Positions 1 to 13,500 of a stretch of 64,000 nucleotides of DNA are shown here, in pieces (the stretch's first letter is position 1; each line of letters begins with the position of its first letter). Made by a program: the position numbers and the translations under genes. The notes under the pieces are model-generated. The model was given only the letters and a program-made list of their open reading frames with translations, ran no database searches and was not told the DNA's origin. Source of the stretch: Anoplopoma fimbria (taxonomy: Eukaryota > Chordata > Actinopteri > Perciformes > Anoplopomatidae); the NCBI RefSeq assembly GCF_027596085.1, contig NC_072471.1, forward strand, positions 8,683,539 to 8,747,538, written 5' to 3'.

Positions 1-1128
1 CATTTTGTAAATGTCATTCTTGGACTCACTGCATCGCTGCGAGAAAAAAGAAAAGTGAGGTTGGGAGTGGGTTAATTGCTTCTCAAATGGGTAGAGACTA
101 AAGTGTTTTTTTTTATGCAAGCAAGATAAGGTATGAGATTCTGATTTCAGTGATGACACTGAGAATCCTGCTGAAATATTGGTTGTTGCCTCAGGTGAAG
201 TTTTGTGTTTACAGCTCATATGACATGGGTCAAGTCAGGGTTTGAGAGCCATGTGACTCCTCGTGCTGCTGCCTTAACGTCCCCCCCTTCACCAAGGATT
301 TGCTGCTTGTTTTTGTTGAGTGCACTGCCCCTGTCGAGACCAATGACTGGCCAGGTATGAGAGATATATATACGCCACAGCAGCAGGCACCATTAGGCAG
401 CGGATCTACAGTAGAGGCAGAGAGTCAGGGGTTTGGCTCCATTCTGTGGTAGAACATAAACACAAGGATTAATCCTTAAGCCCTTCAGCAAAGGTTCACT
501 ATCATCATTCAGTCCTTATCGGGCTGCATGCAGAGCATGTACTGCAACCAAGGGAGGAGATAACAGGCTGCATGGCTCAGCGGTTCCCAATAAACCTTAA
601 AGGCGAGCAAGGTTGCAATCAACTGATCTCTGAAGTGCAATGGATGAATGGATCATACACGGATAAGCATCTACACACAGACTCTAATACAGCATGCAAA
701 TCAGGGCCACTGGTTGACTTCTGTGAATGGTGAAGCCACATGTTTTAGGAAACAATTACTTTTTTATTTAATCAGGGTTAATTTATTGATCAGTGTAAGT
801 CAGGGAGAACAGTGATCCTGATTTGAATGCTGCTCTGATGGGAAACACTCTATGGTATCTGGTCCTCCACAACCACAAACGTTTGTGTTGCCTACTTGTT
901 GAATGAGAGCAACTTCCTTAAAAGCAGAAATGTCGATGCTATCAATGACCCTGTTTTTTGCAGGGTCATTGATGTTGACACATGGATGCGATGCACAACA
1001 GTCCACATCCTTTTTACGAAAGTCTACTTACTTTTAGGCCATGTGGGCTGCTCTTAAATCTTTCTCCCGAGCAAATCTCTGCCTTTTATTTTTCATTTTT
1101 TTCTAGTTACTGACATCCACTCAAATAA

Positions 1129-1132
<4 letters not shown>

Positions 1133-1160
<28 letters not shown>
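1133..1160 (+). repeat. A28 homopolymer
   Basis: Twenty-eight uninterrupted A bases follow an AT-rich stretch. It may be the poly(A) end of an old retroposed element, but no such element is recognisable upstream. Confidence 0.9.
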
Positions 1161-1162
<2 letters not shown>

Positions 1163-1418
1163 AATTTAATCTAGTGTTAGAAATCAATTTTCCTAAAAGT
1201 TGTGTAATTTGAAATGATCATTTCTACTTTTCATTGCAGATTAATTGCATGTCAAGAAAATCTTGAATAATGTGTCCTATTATTATTTATTATTTTACAT
1301 TTATTTTACAGTGGAGGACGGTCATGTCATTATCGTGTCAGCATGGACATTCATTTAGTGCAGGTTATGAGATATTATGAGGATGGAGGTGGATTAATTC
1401 CCTCACAACCACTCCCAA

Positions 1419-1420
<2 letters not shown>

Positions 1421-1464
<44 letters not shown>
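1421..1464 (+). repeat. (TC)22 microsatellite in lin7a 5' region
   Basis: Uninterrupted TC dinucleotides end 54 bases before the lin7a ATG. Pyrimidine tracts of this kind occur in TATA-less promoters; the length is probably polymorphic. Confidence 0.95.
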
Positions 1465-1467
<3 letters not shown>

Positions 1468-1518
1468 GTGATGCTGCAGCTCTCTCGTAGTCTCTCCAGT
1501 CTCCAGTAAACAGCAGTC

Positions 1519-1555
1519 ATGGCGACAGTGGTCCAACCTCTCTCTCTGGATCGAG
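1519..1555 (+). CDS. lin7a: lin7a coding exon 1
   Basis: Thirty-seven coding bases encode residues 1-12 and the first base of codon 13. The donor at 1556 reads gtaag. A (CT)22 tract lies about 55 bases upstream, in the presumed 5' UTR or core promoter. The transcription start cannot be fixed from sequence, and no TATA box is evident. Confidence 0.92.
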
Positions 1556-4500
1556 GTAAGTCGCTCGGCGCTTTGCAATTTCTGTGCGTATTTTTTAACG
1601 TTTTCTAAAACTTCTACAAGGAACTGGCAACCCGCAGGTAGATTCAGGTGTTTTGTGCCCGACTCGGCAATAGGAGGTTACGTTATTCCAAATAGAAAAA
1701 ATAAAATAAAAAACGCTCCAGCCTCCCGTTGCGTTGCGGTCATTGTGCAGAAAGGAGCGCTGGTTTCTCCTCTGTGGATTTACTGTCTGCGCTCTCCATA
1801 GACTCATGCATTCATTCACCATCATTTCTTTTACAAATGGACACCCTGACACGGCTCACAGTGCGTTTTCGTTTATTCCCATCTATATTATGTAACCTAC
1901 TGGGTAATAATAACCCGTCACAGCTCGTTTTTATCTATTTTTTTGCTCTCCATCATCTGTAGCTCTTTGGCAACGAAATCTACTTTGTGATATTGGATAC
2001 AACTTTTGTATTTTAATTGGACAGGTGCCAGCCATTCAGGCAGGTTGGTGCCTTCATAGGAAGCATGAGCAGTTGTTGTCTTTTTGCACTTGTTGGAAAC
2101 GTATACAGTATGCAAGAGAATGGCAATTAAAGCCTAATGATATGCTCAAATGGTGTTGCTCAGCCTTCTTTGCTACTGCACCACAGGTAGTGTTTACTAT
2201 GAGCTGATATAGCGTATGTAATTATAGACTATGTGACTTAAACACACATTTGTGCATCCCCCCCTTTACCTCATGCATGTGGTAGTTTTGCCTCCAAGAT
2301 GATAATTAGCATTTGTTTCATTTGCTCCTTTAAGAAAAGAGCTGCTAACCTACTATGCATTTTAGGATATTGTGTTCTAGCAGACTTAAAGCCCCTTTAT
2401 TACTATCACAGATATACCACTGAGGTTTTTATACAGATTTTAGTACAACATGTTAACAGGATCACTTTAAATCCCTTCACTTTCTTGTTTAAAGTGTCTA
2501 TTTTTGGGACACAAGTGAAAAAATTCAAAGTCAGACCAAAATGTAATATTGCACAAGCCTTGCATATGAAACGGATGCTGTCAAATATAGAGAAAGGAGA
2601 GCTACTTCCTCTGTGCCAAGTAAAGCTAGCATCAGCTCCCCAGTTACTTCCAAGCCACGGGAGGTGACTATAAATACACTATATCTGGCGGGAGCAAAAA
2701 AAATAATTATGCAGGGCTTAATCTGACTGGTGTCACTTGTTATGTGGAATCCAAGTCATTACCCACAATTGATCATTTTCTGCTGTTTGATCTAGATTTT
2801 CTTTCCCTCCCCCCCATGTGCTCAGTTGCAATCTGTTCTTCACTAAAGTGTAATGCTTGTGAGCAGTCAGGCTTTACTGATGCACACTCTGCTGGGTACA
2901 GAAGTGCTTTGCCATGCAGACTTAATGAAATGATTCTAAGATCGCACCATCAGGCTATACAGATAAACAATGCAACCCACGCTTTTCCAACTCACCAGTC
3001 GTCCTATGGAATTTTATAAAAAAAGGGACTTAGCTGAGGCTTTTAAACACTGCGGCTAAAATGAATCTCTTCCTTCCTGGTAAAATTTCAGCATCCAGCC
3101 TTATCTGATCTTAGTCATTTGCTAGGGCAGTGATTCCGACATGACCTCAGTCTGAATGCAGTAGAGGGGTTGATCCATATTCTCATGCTGTGGCATGAAT
3201 TTGAGCTGTCAGCGGCTGGGAGCTGTAATGGCAGGAGCAGTAATAATGATAGTTTCACACTGTAGAGAGAGAGAGAGGTTACATTACAGGCTCTATTTTT
3301 CAGCTGCTGACACTTTTGAGAAACACTATAATTGCTAATGAAAAGGCAGCGTCGTCTCGTATGGGGGGGGAGGCTTCAGCTGCTGAGTCAAACTCACGCG
3401 GGGAGGAAACGGAGAGAGATGTTCATTTCCAGAGCTCCCACTTGGCCTGTTGGGTCACAGCAGGATGAAAATACATCCTGCTGTGACCCAACATACATCA
3501 CTGGCCTTCCTGTTATTGTCGGAGGAAATTACTGTGATAAACACCAGCCCTCTATCAAGAACAATTGATTTCATCTCCCTGAATATTTTTCCAAAACCGG
3601 TTTGCTTTCTCTGTGAAGCCGGAGCTTAACTACAAATAGGCGACTCCCAGCGATGAGAGCCTTTCTGATATGAAGTAGTGAGAGCAGAGGTAGTTGTGGG
3701 TGTAACTCATTTGCTGTTGGTCAAGGAATTTTATCAGTAACCTATAGACAATGATTTGTGTGGAACAACTTCCAGAAGAGACTCGTGGGCAATAGCATGC
3801 AAGTTGTTGCAACCATGAACAAAAACTAAACCAAAAGTAGAAGCTAGCGTCACAGTGGTGTTTTGAGCTAAATGCTAATGCAAGCATGCAACATGCTCTT
3901 AATGTAAATGCTAACATATTGATGTTCAGCAGGTATGATGTTTGCAATGTTCAATATCTTCCATATTTTATTTTAGAAGCTGAGGCTAATGGGAATTGCT
4001 GCTTTTTGCAGACAAACCAAATCATTTCACAGACATGGGACATGAACGTGCAAACCAAGTTTCATTGCAATAATTACAATAGTTATTTCCCTCAAGGCCA
4101 CAAATCTCAACTTCGTGACGATGCTATTGGAAAAGTGAGGTGATGAACAATGTTAGTAGGCTTGCTTTTCGGGTTCCATGAATGTCTGGACAAAATGTCA
4201 ATGCATTCAATGGTTAAGTTAAGATGTTTCAATCTGAATTTAAAGTGGTGGACCACCCGACATCCATAGAATCATGCTGCTGGCTCCGCTACAAACATCT
4301 ATCTCATGGAAATTAGCCACCCTTAAAGATAACTGACTATATGGTGAATAACACACAATATATATTAGCAGTTTATGGATAATTAGAATCATAATCTGGA
4401 TATATCTTCTTCAATAATTTGATAACTATAGTGCTGAAATGGCCGTGTGTAGACAGTGTTTGATTAAAAGAACTGTCAAACACTTACTGTAAGTATTATA

Positions 4501-7500
4501 AGCCCTATCTACAGTGTCTATGCTTCAGTTTGTGGTTCCTCAATTTCCCAGAATGACCTTTGATATCCCAATAATACAGCAGCAAACTTAATGCAATCAT
4601 CTCTTTGGAAGGGCACGAAAGTAGATAGTTCTTCAATTTAAGAAAAGATGGGTTGCAATATCTTGTAACTGCATCAAATTCTGGTCTATGGATGTTATTT
4701 TATTTAGTCCCCAGTGAAGCTGTTGAACATCACTTCAAAATGGCAACTCTAGAAAGAAGCCCTCGCTTCTTCAAGTACGACCTCTTTTGGTTTTCTTCCC
4801 TGTATGTCAAGGTGTGGTGGGTCTCTATAGTTTAAAGCCTCCTGTCCCGACAGACTAAAGGGAATACCTGCAACACTCTACTGCTTTGGTACTTGTTTTC
4901 TCTCTGAGAGATCATGGTGAGTTCATTGATCTGAAGCCTGAGGAATGCTCACAAGCTGACGTCACTCATAGCCGTCGATATCTCAGCCCTTCTCTTTTTA
5001 ATATGTTATTGTCCTGGAGGGACACTTGGCAGCAGAGTTGCCAAGGATACGAAGGTCAAAGTGGCGTTGGCAGATGACTAGATATGATCTCTCTGTGTAC
5101 AAAGATAGGATTATAGGTCAGAGGAAGGTCAATAAAATAGAATATGAAAAGAGGATCTTCAGGTTTCAGAGATTTGATCACGGCCGCATATTTGAATGAG
5201 CTCAGCCTTTAATCTGGCGTTTATTTACATCGCTGCAGCTTTGTCAAAATTACACTTCTAAGTAAGGTGAATGAATTGCACTCAGTTTTGCCGTCTGTTT
5301 TGAATTGACTAACTGGAGGGCTACCCAGTGCGAACACATCCACACAGCTACGATGTGGAGCCTCGTCGAGTGTTGAAGCCTCCATTATGTGTCACTGTGG
5401 CTTTATTCGACCCGGTTTGGTGTGTCAAGGTTTGATGAGTCTCTGCACAGTTTATAGCCTCCCATCTTAACAGACTGAAGGGAATATCTCTCCCACTCCC
5501 CACCCAGTCCTTATTTTCCCTCTGAGAGATCACGGCGAGTTCACTGATTTGAGGCCAGACCTTATTCCCATCACAAAAAAAAAGGTTGTTGACAAGCTGA
5601 CGTCACTCACAGCCGTTGATATCTTAACCCACCTCTGTTAAGTACATAAATAAAGGTTCTCAGAGTGATTGTCTTGGAGAGACACTGCGATGTTCTCGGT
5701 CTTTGCTCTCACCACAGGCTCCCACAAGAGCCATTAGCCCCCCCGGAGTGATTCATTTGTCTTGTTTCGAGGGGGATCATTGTAATAAGGGCAAATTAAA
5801 GCTAATTCTCTTGCTGGTGGACTTGTCTGGTAAAACCCTGTCGTCCCATTTTACACATTCAGAGTGATTATTTCAGTTATTGTGGTTGGAATTAGCAGCA
5901 GAGTTGCCAAGGACACAGGGGACTAACGGGTCAAAGTGGCGGTGGCGGTGGCAGATGGCGAGGCCTTTTCAGGACATTTTTACTCCAGCATGCATGTCAT
6001 CCCAGGTAGCATCTCTCAGGGTTTAAAGGGAGGAGCGGAGTCAGAGGAAGGTCATTTGCAGGTTTCAGAGGTTTGACCGCGTGGCTTAACAAGCTCAGCC
6101 TCCGATCCAGGCGTGTTTATCTACATCACTGCTGTTTGTCAAAATTACACTTCTAAGTGCTGAGAATGAATGGCACTCAGTTCTGCCGTCTGTCATAAAT
6201 TGACTAACTGGAGTGCTGCCCAGTGCGAACACATCCACACAGCAACAACAACAACGACGTGGAGGCCTGTCAAGCCTCCATCACGTGTCACTGTGGCTTT
6301 GTTCAGCTCTGTGCCTTTTCTCTAATCAGGTAATGATGAGGATTACCTTTTTTTTTTATTGAGGATGATGTTTGAAGCTCAGGGAAATGAGTACGCTGCC
6401 ACACAGACAGTGTCAGATATAGTTATCTTATTCCTCCTATCTGTTTTGCATTGAATTGTATTATTCTTTTTAAAATAAATTACTTTAAAGGTCTTGTATT
6501 TATATACAGATAATGGATGTGTGGTCCGTTTGTGACTAGATTATGTAATATATTGGACAGCATCACGATTGTTGAAGCCAGTTATATTGAGTGATGACTG
6601 TTTTGGTCAATATGTGAAAGGTTATGTAAGAAATCACAAATGATTCAGTACTTTACTTTGGTATTACAAGAATAAATAGACTTTTTAAAAGGAAAAATAC
6701 TCCATTGGAACACCAGGAATTATTATTTTGTTCTTTACCAGCTTGTCATCATTCTGTTTTATTATGCCTCCATGCCAGTGACAGCCATGTTATGTTAGTG
6801 CATTATGTTTTCGTTGGTCTGTCCATCCGTCTCTTTCTTGTGAACGCAATATCTCAGGGCCATTTTGAAGGAATTTATTTTAATTTGGCCCAAACATCCA
6901 CTAATTATAAATTGCTGGTCAAAGGTCACTGTGACTTCACAAAACACATTTTTGTTCAAAGCTCAGGAATTCATGCGCTTATCATGCAAATTTAACACAA
7001 ATGTCTGATAGGAAGAAATTATGAAATGATGAAGTGATGGCATTTTCTAACTTGACTGGTTGGCGGAGACATACAACCTCAAGTTGGTAATTGTATCTTT
7101 GTGTATTTTGTAGTGCAGATTGTCAGAAAGCCTTCCAACAGCCTCAAGAGAGAGAGTTGGTGCATTCAGTTTAGCAATCTTCCAGTATGAATCCAAGGTA
7201 TTGAGTTTCATTAACATTGAAAGATTCTCTAGCTCGCCTGTTTCCCCTCATTCCCATCTGTGTTTTAATGCCGCCTTTGAATTGAACTCATATTTATGAC
7301 ATGGGAAGTCAAGTTCACAATATGTTTGGTTGTTTAGGTCATATGAACATTGTTGCTGGGCGACCGACATCAAAAAAGAATGTTGTATTCCCGTCTCTTC
7401 TTGCAAACACAGTAAACAAAATCCCACTTGAAAACACCATAAAGCGTCTGGTCCTTTAAACGTTCATTCGGGCTCTTTCAGCTTGATGTGAAAAACAAAA

Positions 7501-10500
7501 GGAATATTGAATGAAGTATTTTAGTATTTTAAATCTGTTTGAACTGGAGGAATGAGAGCACAAAAGGGGAAGAGCCTGTTGTACAAATCTGTTCACAGTT
7601 ACTTGAAAAACAAACAACACAGGTTTAAGTTTGACTTAAATACTATGCATTAAAGTGATGCTATCATTAGCACACAATGGAAACTTTGCTCCCAGAAAGT
7701 ATTAGTGAAGTCTTGACAGTCCCCTAATTAAAAAACTTAGCTCATTTAATCGTTAAGTATCACTAATGAGAATGCCCTCACCCTAAAGATAGCGGAGGGA
7801 AATTAACTGCTGGCAGGATCTCTGTCATAACTCTGCTTAATATGGCAGCAGTATATCACACTGTTACTGTATCGTGACGTGGCGTGCACTCAAGTTATTC
7901 TCATTGGTGTCATAACTCCTCAAAGAAAAGGTACTCTGTAATTACAACTTGGACCCAGCAGCATCCGCTGCCTTTTCTCTTCCTTTGGAGAAGAATCTGT
8001 CAAACCTCACAGTGAGAATGACCTAATTGCATACAGTCGTGTTTGCTTCAGCTACTTTTGGCAGACTTGCAGTTGTCAACGTGGAGCGTATAGTTTTTCC
8101 CCGAGGTGGATGTGAAAACTCATACAGATGTTGCACACATCTGGACACACTGAATCCCCCTAGAGGCCTAGAGGGTCACTGGGTTGAGATTAAAGTCAGA
8201 ACAAAAAAAAAGCACTTGAGGGCTGAACTGAATTTCTCTCGACTGTATTTTTAGTAAAAACAACATTTGGTCAGGATCATTGTGAAGTCTAGGGGTTGCA
8301 GAAGTGTTGAAATGTTTTACTCATGTAACCACTCAGTAAGACTGTGAGGATTTTATTTTATTTTAGATTTGACTTCTCACTTTCATTTTTGTTTAGTTTC
8401 AGTTTAGGAGTGCGTTTGCTAGTTTAAATTTAGTGTCAGTTTTTCAGAAAGGTTTAGTATTAGTTTTTTTATGTTTAGTTTTGATCACAATTGTTTATGT
8501 TTTGGACAGGTATAATGTCTCAGCAGTATGTAGCTACACATACACACAGAATACAAGGTTTGAGAATGGTGCCATTATGTTTATGTTTATTTTCACGCTT
8601 CTTTAATGTCAGATGTGAGGTCATTGCGGCATAGTGCCATGGCCTGGAATATCAAGTCCGTTCAATTTCTGTGGTTCAATGTGACGAGAATCTCAATTTT
8701 TTTCGGTAGTGAAATATTATTACTTAAAAGCTAAAACTGAAGTTGATTTCAGTTTATTATTTATTTTTAAATCGTCTTTTCACCGGGCAATATCATTTCA
8801 TTTGAGTTTTTATGTAGTTTCAGTTCACAAACAATATTTTTCACTGCTTATTTTGTTCTTAGTTTCTGTTTTAGTTTAGGATAATAGCCCTGGTCCCTGG
8901 TCAAAAGCAGTGGTCGGTGACGGGCAGACAGTGAGGACAAAAAGGACAAGGCATGCAGGCAGAAAGTGACAAAATGCACATGACAAGACAGGAAGGCAGG
9001 AAAAAGAAGGTCGGAAGACTGAGTTGCACAACAGGTGATCTGGTTGAGAAATGAGAGAAAGCGGCAGGTATAAATACTGAGGGGTTGGTGAAACCGTAAG
9101 GAACAGCTGTGCAAATGGGTGAGGCATGACAGGCGAGAAATGCTCACACCAACTGCAGAGCAGGGATGGAATAGCAGGCTCTGCAAATGAATAATTGATG
9201 GATTAAATTGCAATGTATGACGGACCGACAGAGAGAATTATCATCTAAAAGATCTTAGGAGCATTTTAACTTTTCAGCTTATTGTCTTGGTTTTATGACC
9301 CACAAAAAGCTCTCAAAGCCTGCTGTACACCACCTGCTCAGCAGCAAACAGCAGGAGGACAAAGTTAGCGACTAGCTGGTGAACATAGTGGAGCATTTAG
9401 CAGCTAAAGAGTCAGACATTTCCCTCAGGAGTTGCTGGAGACCCAGAAGAGGTAAAGGAGAGTGGATATTGAATTATCATTCATCAGGTTGCCAAAGACA
9501 CAACTCCAACTGAATGTTAATGTTGTTCTACGTTGGCTGGATGTGTAAATAGACGGCCATATGAACTATAGCAGGATTTCACTGCTGCACAGTGACCAGA
9601 AACTCTGTTAGTGCAGGCTGAAGTTAGGATGTATTAACAACAATATTTCCTATATGACCCAATGTCAAATGTTTGAGAGGTCACATTGATGTTCAGTGCA
9701 AATAACTATTTTAACACCCATTTTTTAGATAAATTAAAGCTTAACAATTCACAATATATTTACTGTCTATTGTAGAACAAAACTTAAAATCTCTTGAGCT
9801 TGTTTTAACCACAGAACCTTTTTTAGGTGTCTAACCAAAACCCTATTCAAACAACCCATTGATTCCTGGAGGAGGGAACAAGAAGTGCAAAAATGGAGAC
9901 TCATTTCCGGGTTTTTTGGGCTCATTTATGAAGCACTATTGCAAACCCAGGTTAACGTTAGCGATTGTCAGGCTCACTTAAGGTGGGTTGACTTTTAAGG
10001 TGGAACAGCTATTTCCATTTAACAGAAAAGCTGCTGAATCAGTAAAAAAATATATATATATATATTACCATCCCTACTGTCAAGAAAACTATATTTGCCT
10101 TCATAGTGTAGAGGAGTAAAAGCATGAAATGGTACAAGTTCCTGAAATAAAGTGCTTGTTCCACCCCTGCTGAAGTCAATAACAATTGAAATACAGTTTA
10201 TTATTTATCTTTGAAATATTGTAAAAGCGTTAAATCAGCTGTGTTCATGCATGTTGTTGTTGCATGGCAGAGTTTTTTAGTCACAGGTGGGATTTTATTC
10301 CCTCCAGTTGAAGTTATTCATAGCATGTGCATATAACAGGCACACCATGTGGGTGTTGAGCACATACTTCGTGTTATCTTCAACACTGCCTCATTTGTTC
10401 TGTCAGCCTGTCCTCTAGGTATAAATGAGATGAGTAGGGTCTTTCATCAGGTTTATACTACTGGTATCAGTGTGCAGAGGGTCATCCAGGAGCTTTATTT

Positions 10501-13500
10501 CCTCTCTCTCACTCCCACCAACTATTAAGTGATGTAGTATGTTATTTCCACGCGCATCTGATCGGGAATCCTTTACCCGTTAATGTGACGTAACTATGAT
10601 CCCCTGCGGTCATCTCAGCTCCTTCATGGAACACAATCACCCCTTCAATGCCTCTTCCCCTGGGGTATTTCTTCTTTTTTTTTTACACCCCTCTGATCAG
10701 TCACACAGCTCATCCGATGTCCCACTTCTACATCAAGCGTGCAAAGCAGTGGGTATTGAAGTGCACTCATGGGACATTTGGCTCAGAAATGCACAACATC
10801 ATGTGGTAGAAATAATCCGGCAGCTACGTGCGACGGTTTATCGGACCTGGTTTCAGGCAACACCAAGATCATACTTTGATTTTGTTTACACGTTTTCTCA
10901 CGACGGTATCTCACATGTTGGATGGAAAACAGTGTGACAGTGAAGCAGAAAATGTTCACACACAGAGATTAGATATCACTGGAAGCAGTAAATGTGCCAA
11001 TGCAGTGCCAGCAGACTTTTGATTACCTGTGAGCTGCTGCGTGTGAACTGGAGGGCTATACGATTATTACCGCTCATTTTGTGTGGTCACCTGTAATCAC
11101 TTACATTGGGATAAAGCTGCAAAGGGACATAGCAACATATTGACTCGAGCAGGCTGTCAGTATTACATTAATTTAACATTTAATTGAGCAGCTCCTCTGT
11201 CTGAAGCTGATGGAATTTTTAATAACCCAAATTCAAGTTAGAGAGATTATATCAGGAAATGAGCAGGCATTACTTTTGATCAGCGAGATGAAAGCACCGA
11301 AAAATGTCTGCAATATCAATCTTTGAAGTCAAGCTCCAAACGCCTAGTCATAGTCCTTGATGTGAATAAAGAAAATCTTGCTAATGAGCTTGTGAAAGCA
11401 AACAACGGCACAGAGGAGGCAAAAAAATATTTCCTGGATGGCCCCTGACCTCCGTTTAATGAGAAAGAAATACTCCTAAACCTCTGAGACGGATGCCCTT
11501 GCTGTTTGGAAGTGTACCAGCTCATTACAAGCTCTTCAGAATCTGTATTTTTTGATACTTTGGCATAGAGGGAGAAAACTGACCCGGAAACCTTTTTAAA
11601 AAATCAATATGGTATACGTAGCACACTAAGCTATTTGAAACTCCATATAATGGATTTCTTTTTCAGATATATATTTCACAAGTATTATAATATGAATACT
11701 GGGCCTGTGTTTGCCAGGAGGACACACAAGTTCTCCATAACTACAGTACTATATTTATAAATATTCACCTACTTGTGAGCGGCTGTGGCTCAGGGGGTAG
11801 AGCGGGTTTTCTTTTAACCCTAAGGTTGGTGGTATGGTCCCGGGCTCCTTCAGCCCACTGGTCATTATGCTTATGATGTTAGTTCTGGCAATATTTACCC
11901 AGTTTTTGGCAAAGAAATTACTGGCTAGAAATGACAGGGCTAGGTGACATTTCAATATTGTAATGAAATAATACATTGTGATTTCCTGATACACAATTAT
12001 TTTGTCTAAATTGACAAGCACATACCAACTTAAAATTCTCTATTTTGAAGGAATATAATTTGAAGATAGCGGTTTTATTTTAACATCATACTTTACATTA
12101 CCACTCAGTTTAATGCGACCAACAAATGAGTGTGTAGGTTGAAACTGTTTGGTTCATTTTGCACTCGTTCTTAATTAAATCAGAAAATATTCTGAACTTT
12201 TCCTTTGCCAATTATTTAATTCACAAAACCTTGTGGTTATTTCATATGGACAATTTTTTTATTGAGTTACCAGAAAACATGCTATATCGTGATATATATT
12301 GTTACTGATATATGTAATGAACTATATCATAATAGGAGAATTTGGCCATATCGCCCAGTCATATAATAAGAAAGCGTTTTCTATCCCTGTCTGAAATAAA
12401 TGAATAAAAATACCAAGAACTTCAAATTTCAAATGTGTTATCATTATTATTGTAAATTGCGTTATTTGTTTTGCAAGAACAGAGAGCTTGACAGTCGTAG
12501 CGACAGTAGCTAAGGGGGCGGGGCTTGGCAAAAGGTTAATTGGGGAATGACGAGCAGGATCAGGGGACTGGTGTTTAATTGTATACACATACCTGTGACG
12601 TTCTCTGCATGAGCAGGGTCGTTTGATTATTGGCTGACTAGCATCTTCGTGATGACTCGCCTCGTTGCCAGCTCACATCTGCCAATACAACTCCCGCTGG
12701 ACGAGTTCTCACGAGCCGAAAGCGGTCTCGATGGGAGCCGAACTCGCAATTTCAAGCAGATCAATGTAATCCGACGCTTTATTACAGAGCCCCTGAGGTG
12801 GAAACAGGCAATGGATTTTCTCTGCTCACAGTCTCCAAAATGCAATAAAGGGCACGATCTGAGTGTGTTCCACATTTCCTTTTTACGGCCTTATAGAGTA
12901 TTCACACAGGCAGAGCTGGAGACTACTTCCTGTCTCGTCTGCAAAGCAGTAAAAGATCCTCTGTCTGCCGTCTGCTTTATTGAGTTACTCCCATATTCCC
13001 ACAGTTCAGTATCGGTGTGAATGTGATGCCTCTGAGCGCAATTTATCACTGTGTGCTGTGTGAAAAGACACACTCATACAGCCTTGTAGTTAGATGACAG
13101 TGCGGAGAAAGTGATTAGTCAGTCTGTATTTACTTACTGCTTGTTATGATGATGCCTGATTTTATAGTGGAATATAAATTCTCCTTTACTTTATTGTTGA
13201 CATAAGGCTCTTTAGATCAACTATGCTTATCATTAGGGCTGTCAGCAACAATTTTCTCCATGGAAGCTGCAAATTATATTTTGCATTTGTATTACCAAAT
13301 TGTTGTTGATTTATTGACTAGTATCAGCACTCTTTCTAACAGAAATCGTGTCTAGTTGTTTGACCTATTTTTCCTGCATACGTATGATGCAAAAGCATGT
13401 GGGGCTCACTCTTTGTTGGCTGTCAAACAAGGCTGTCGAAGGTCATCATCGTTGCTTGGTAGCGTGACATGAATCTCAAATGGTATATCTGTTTGCTGGT

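Larger units (their letters stand above)
1..1518. other. Upstream region of lin7a, no gene seen
   Basis: No coding exon or RNA gene is recognisable. It contains an A28 tract (1133-1160) and the (CT)22 microsatellite (1421-1464) directly upstream of the lin7a start codon. Part of it must contain the lin7a promoter and 5' UTR. Confidence 0.5.

Noticed and set aside
2299..2667. 122-codon open frame on the + strand
   Set aside because: It lies in lin7a intron 1, has no recognisable domain and has composition like the surrounding intron.
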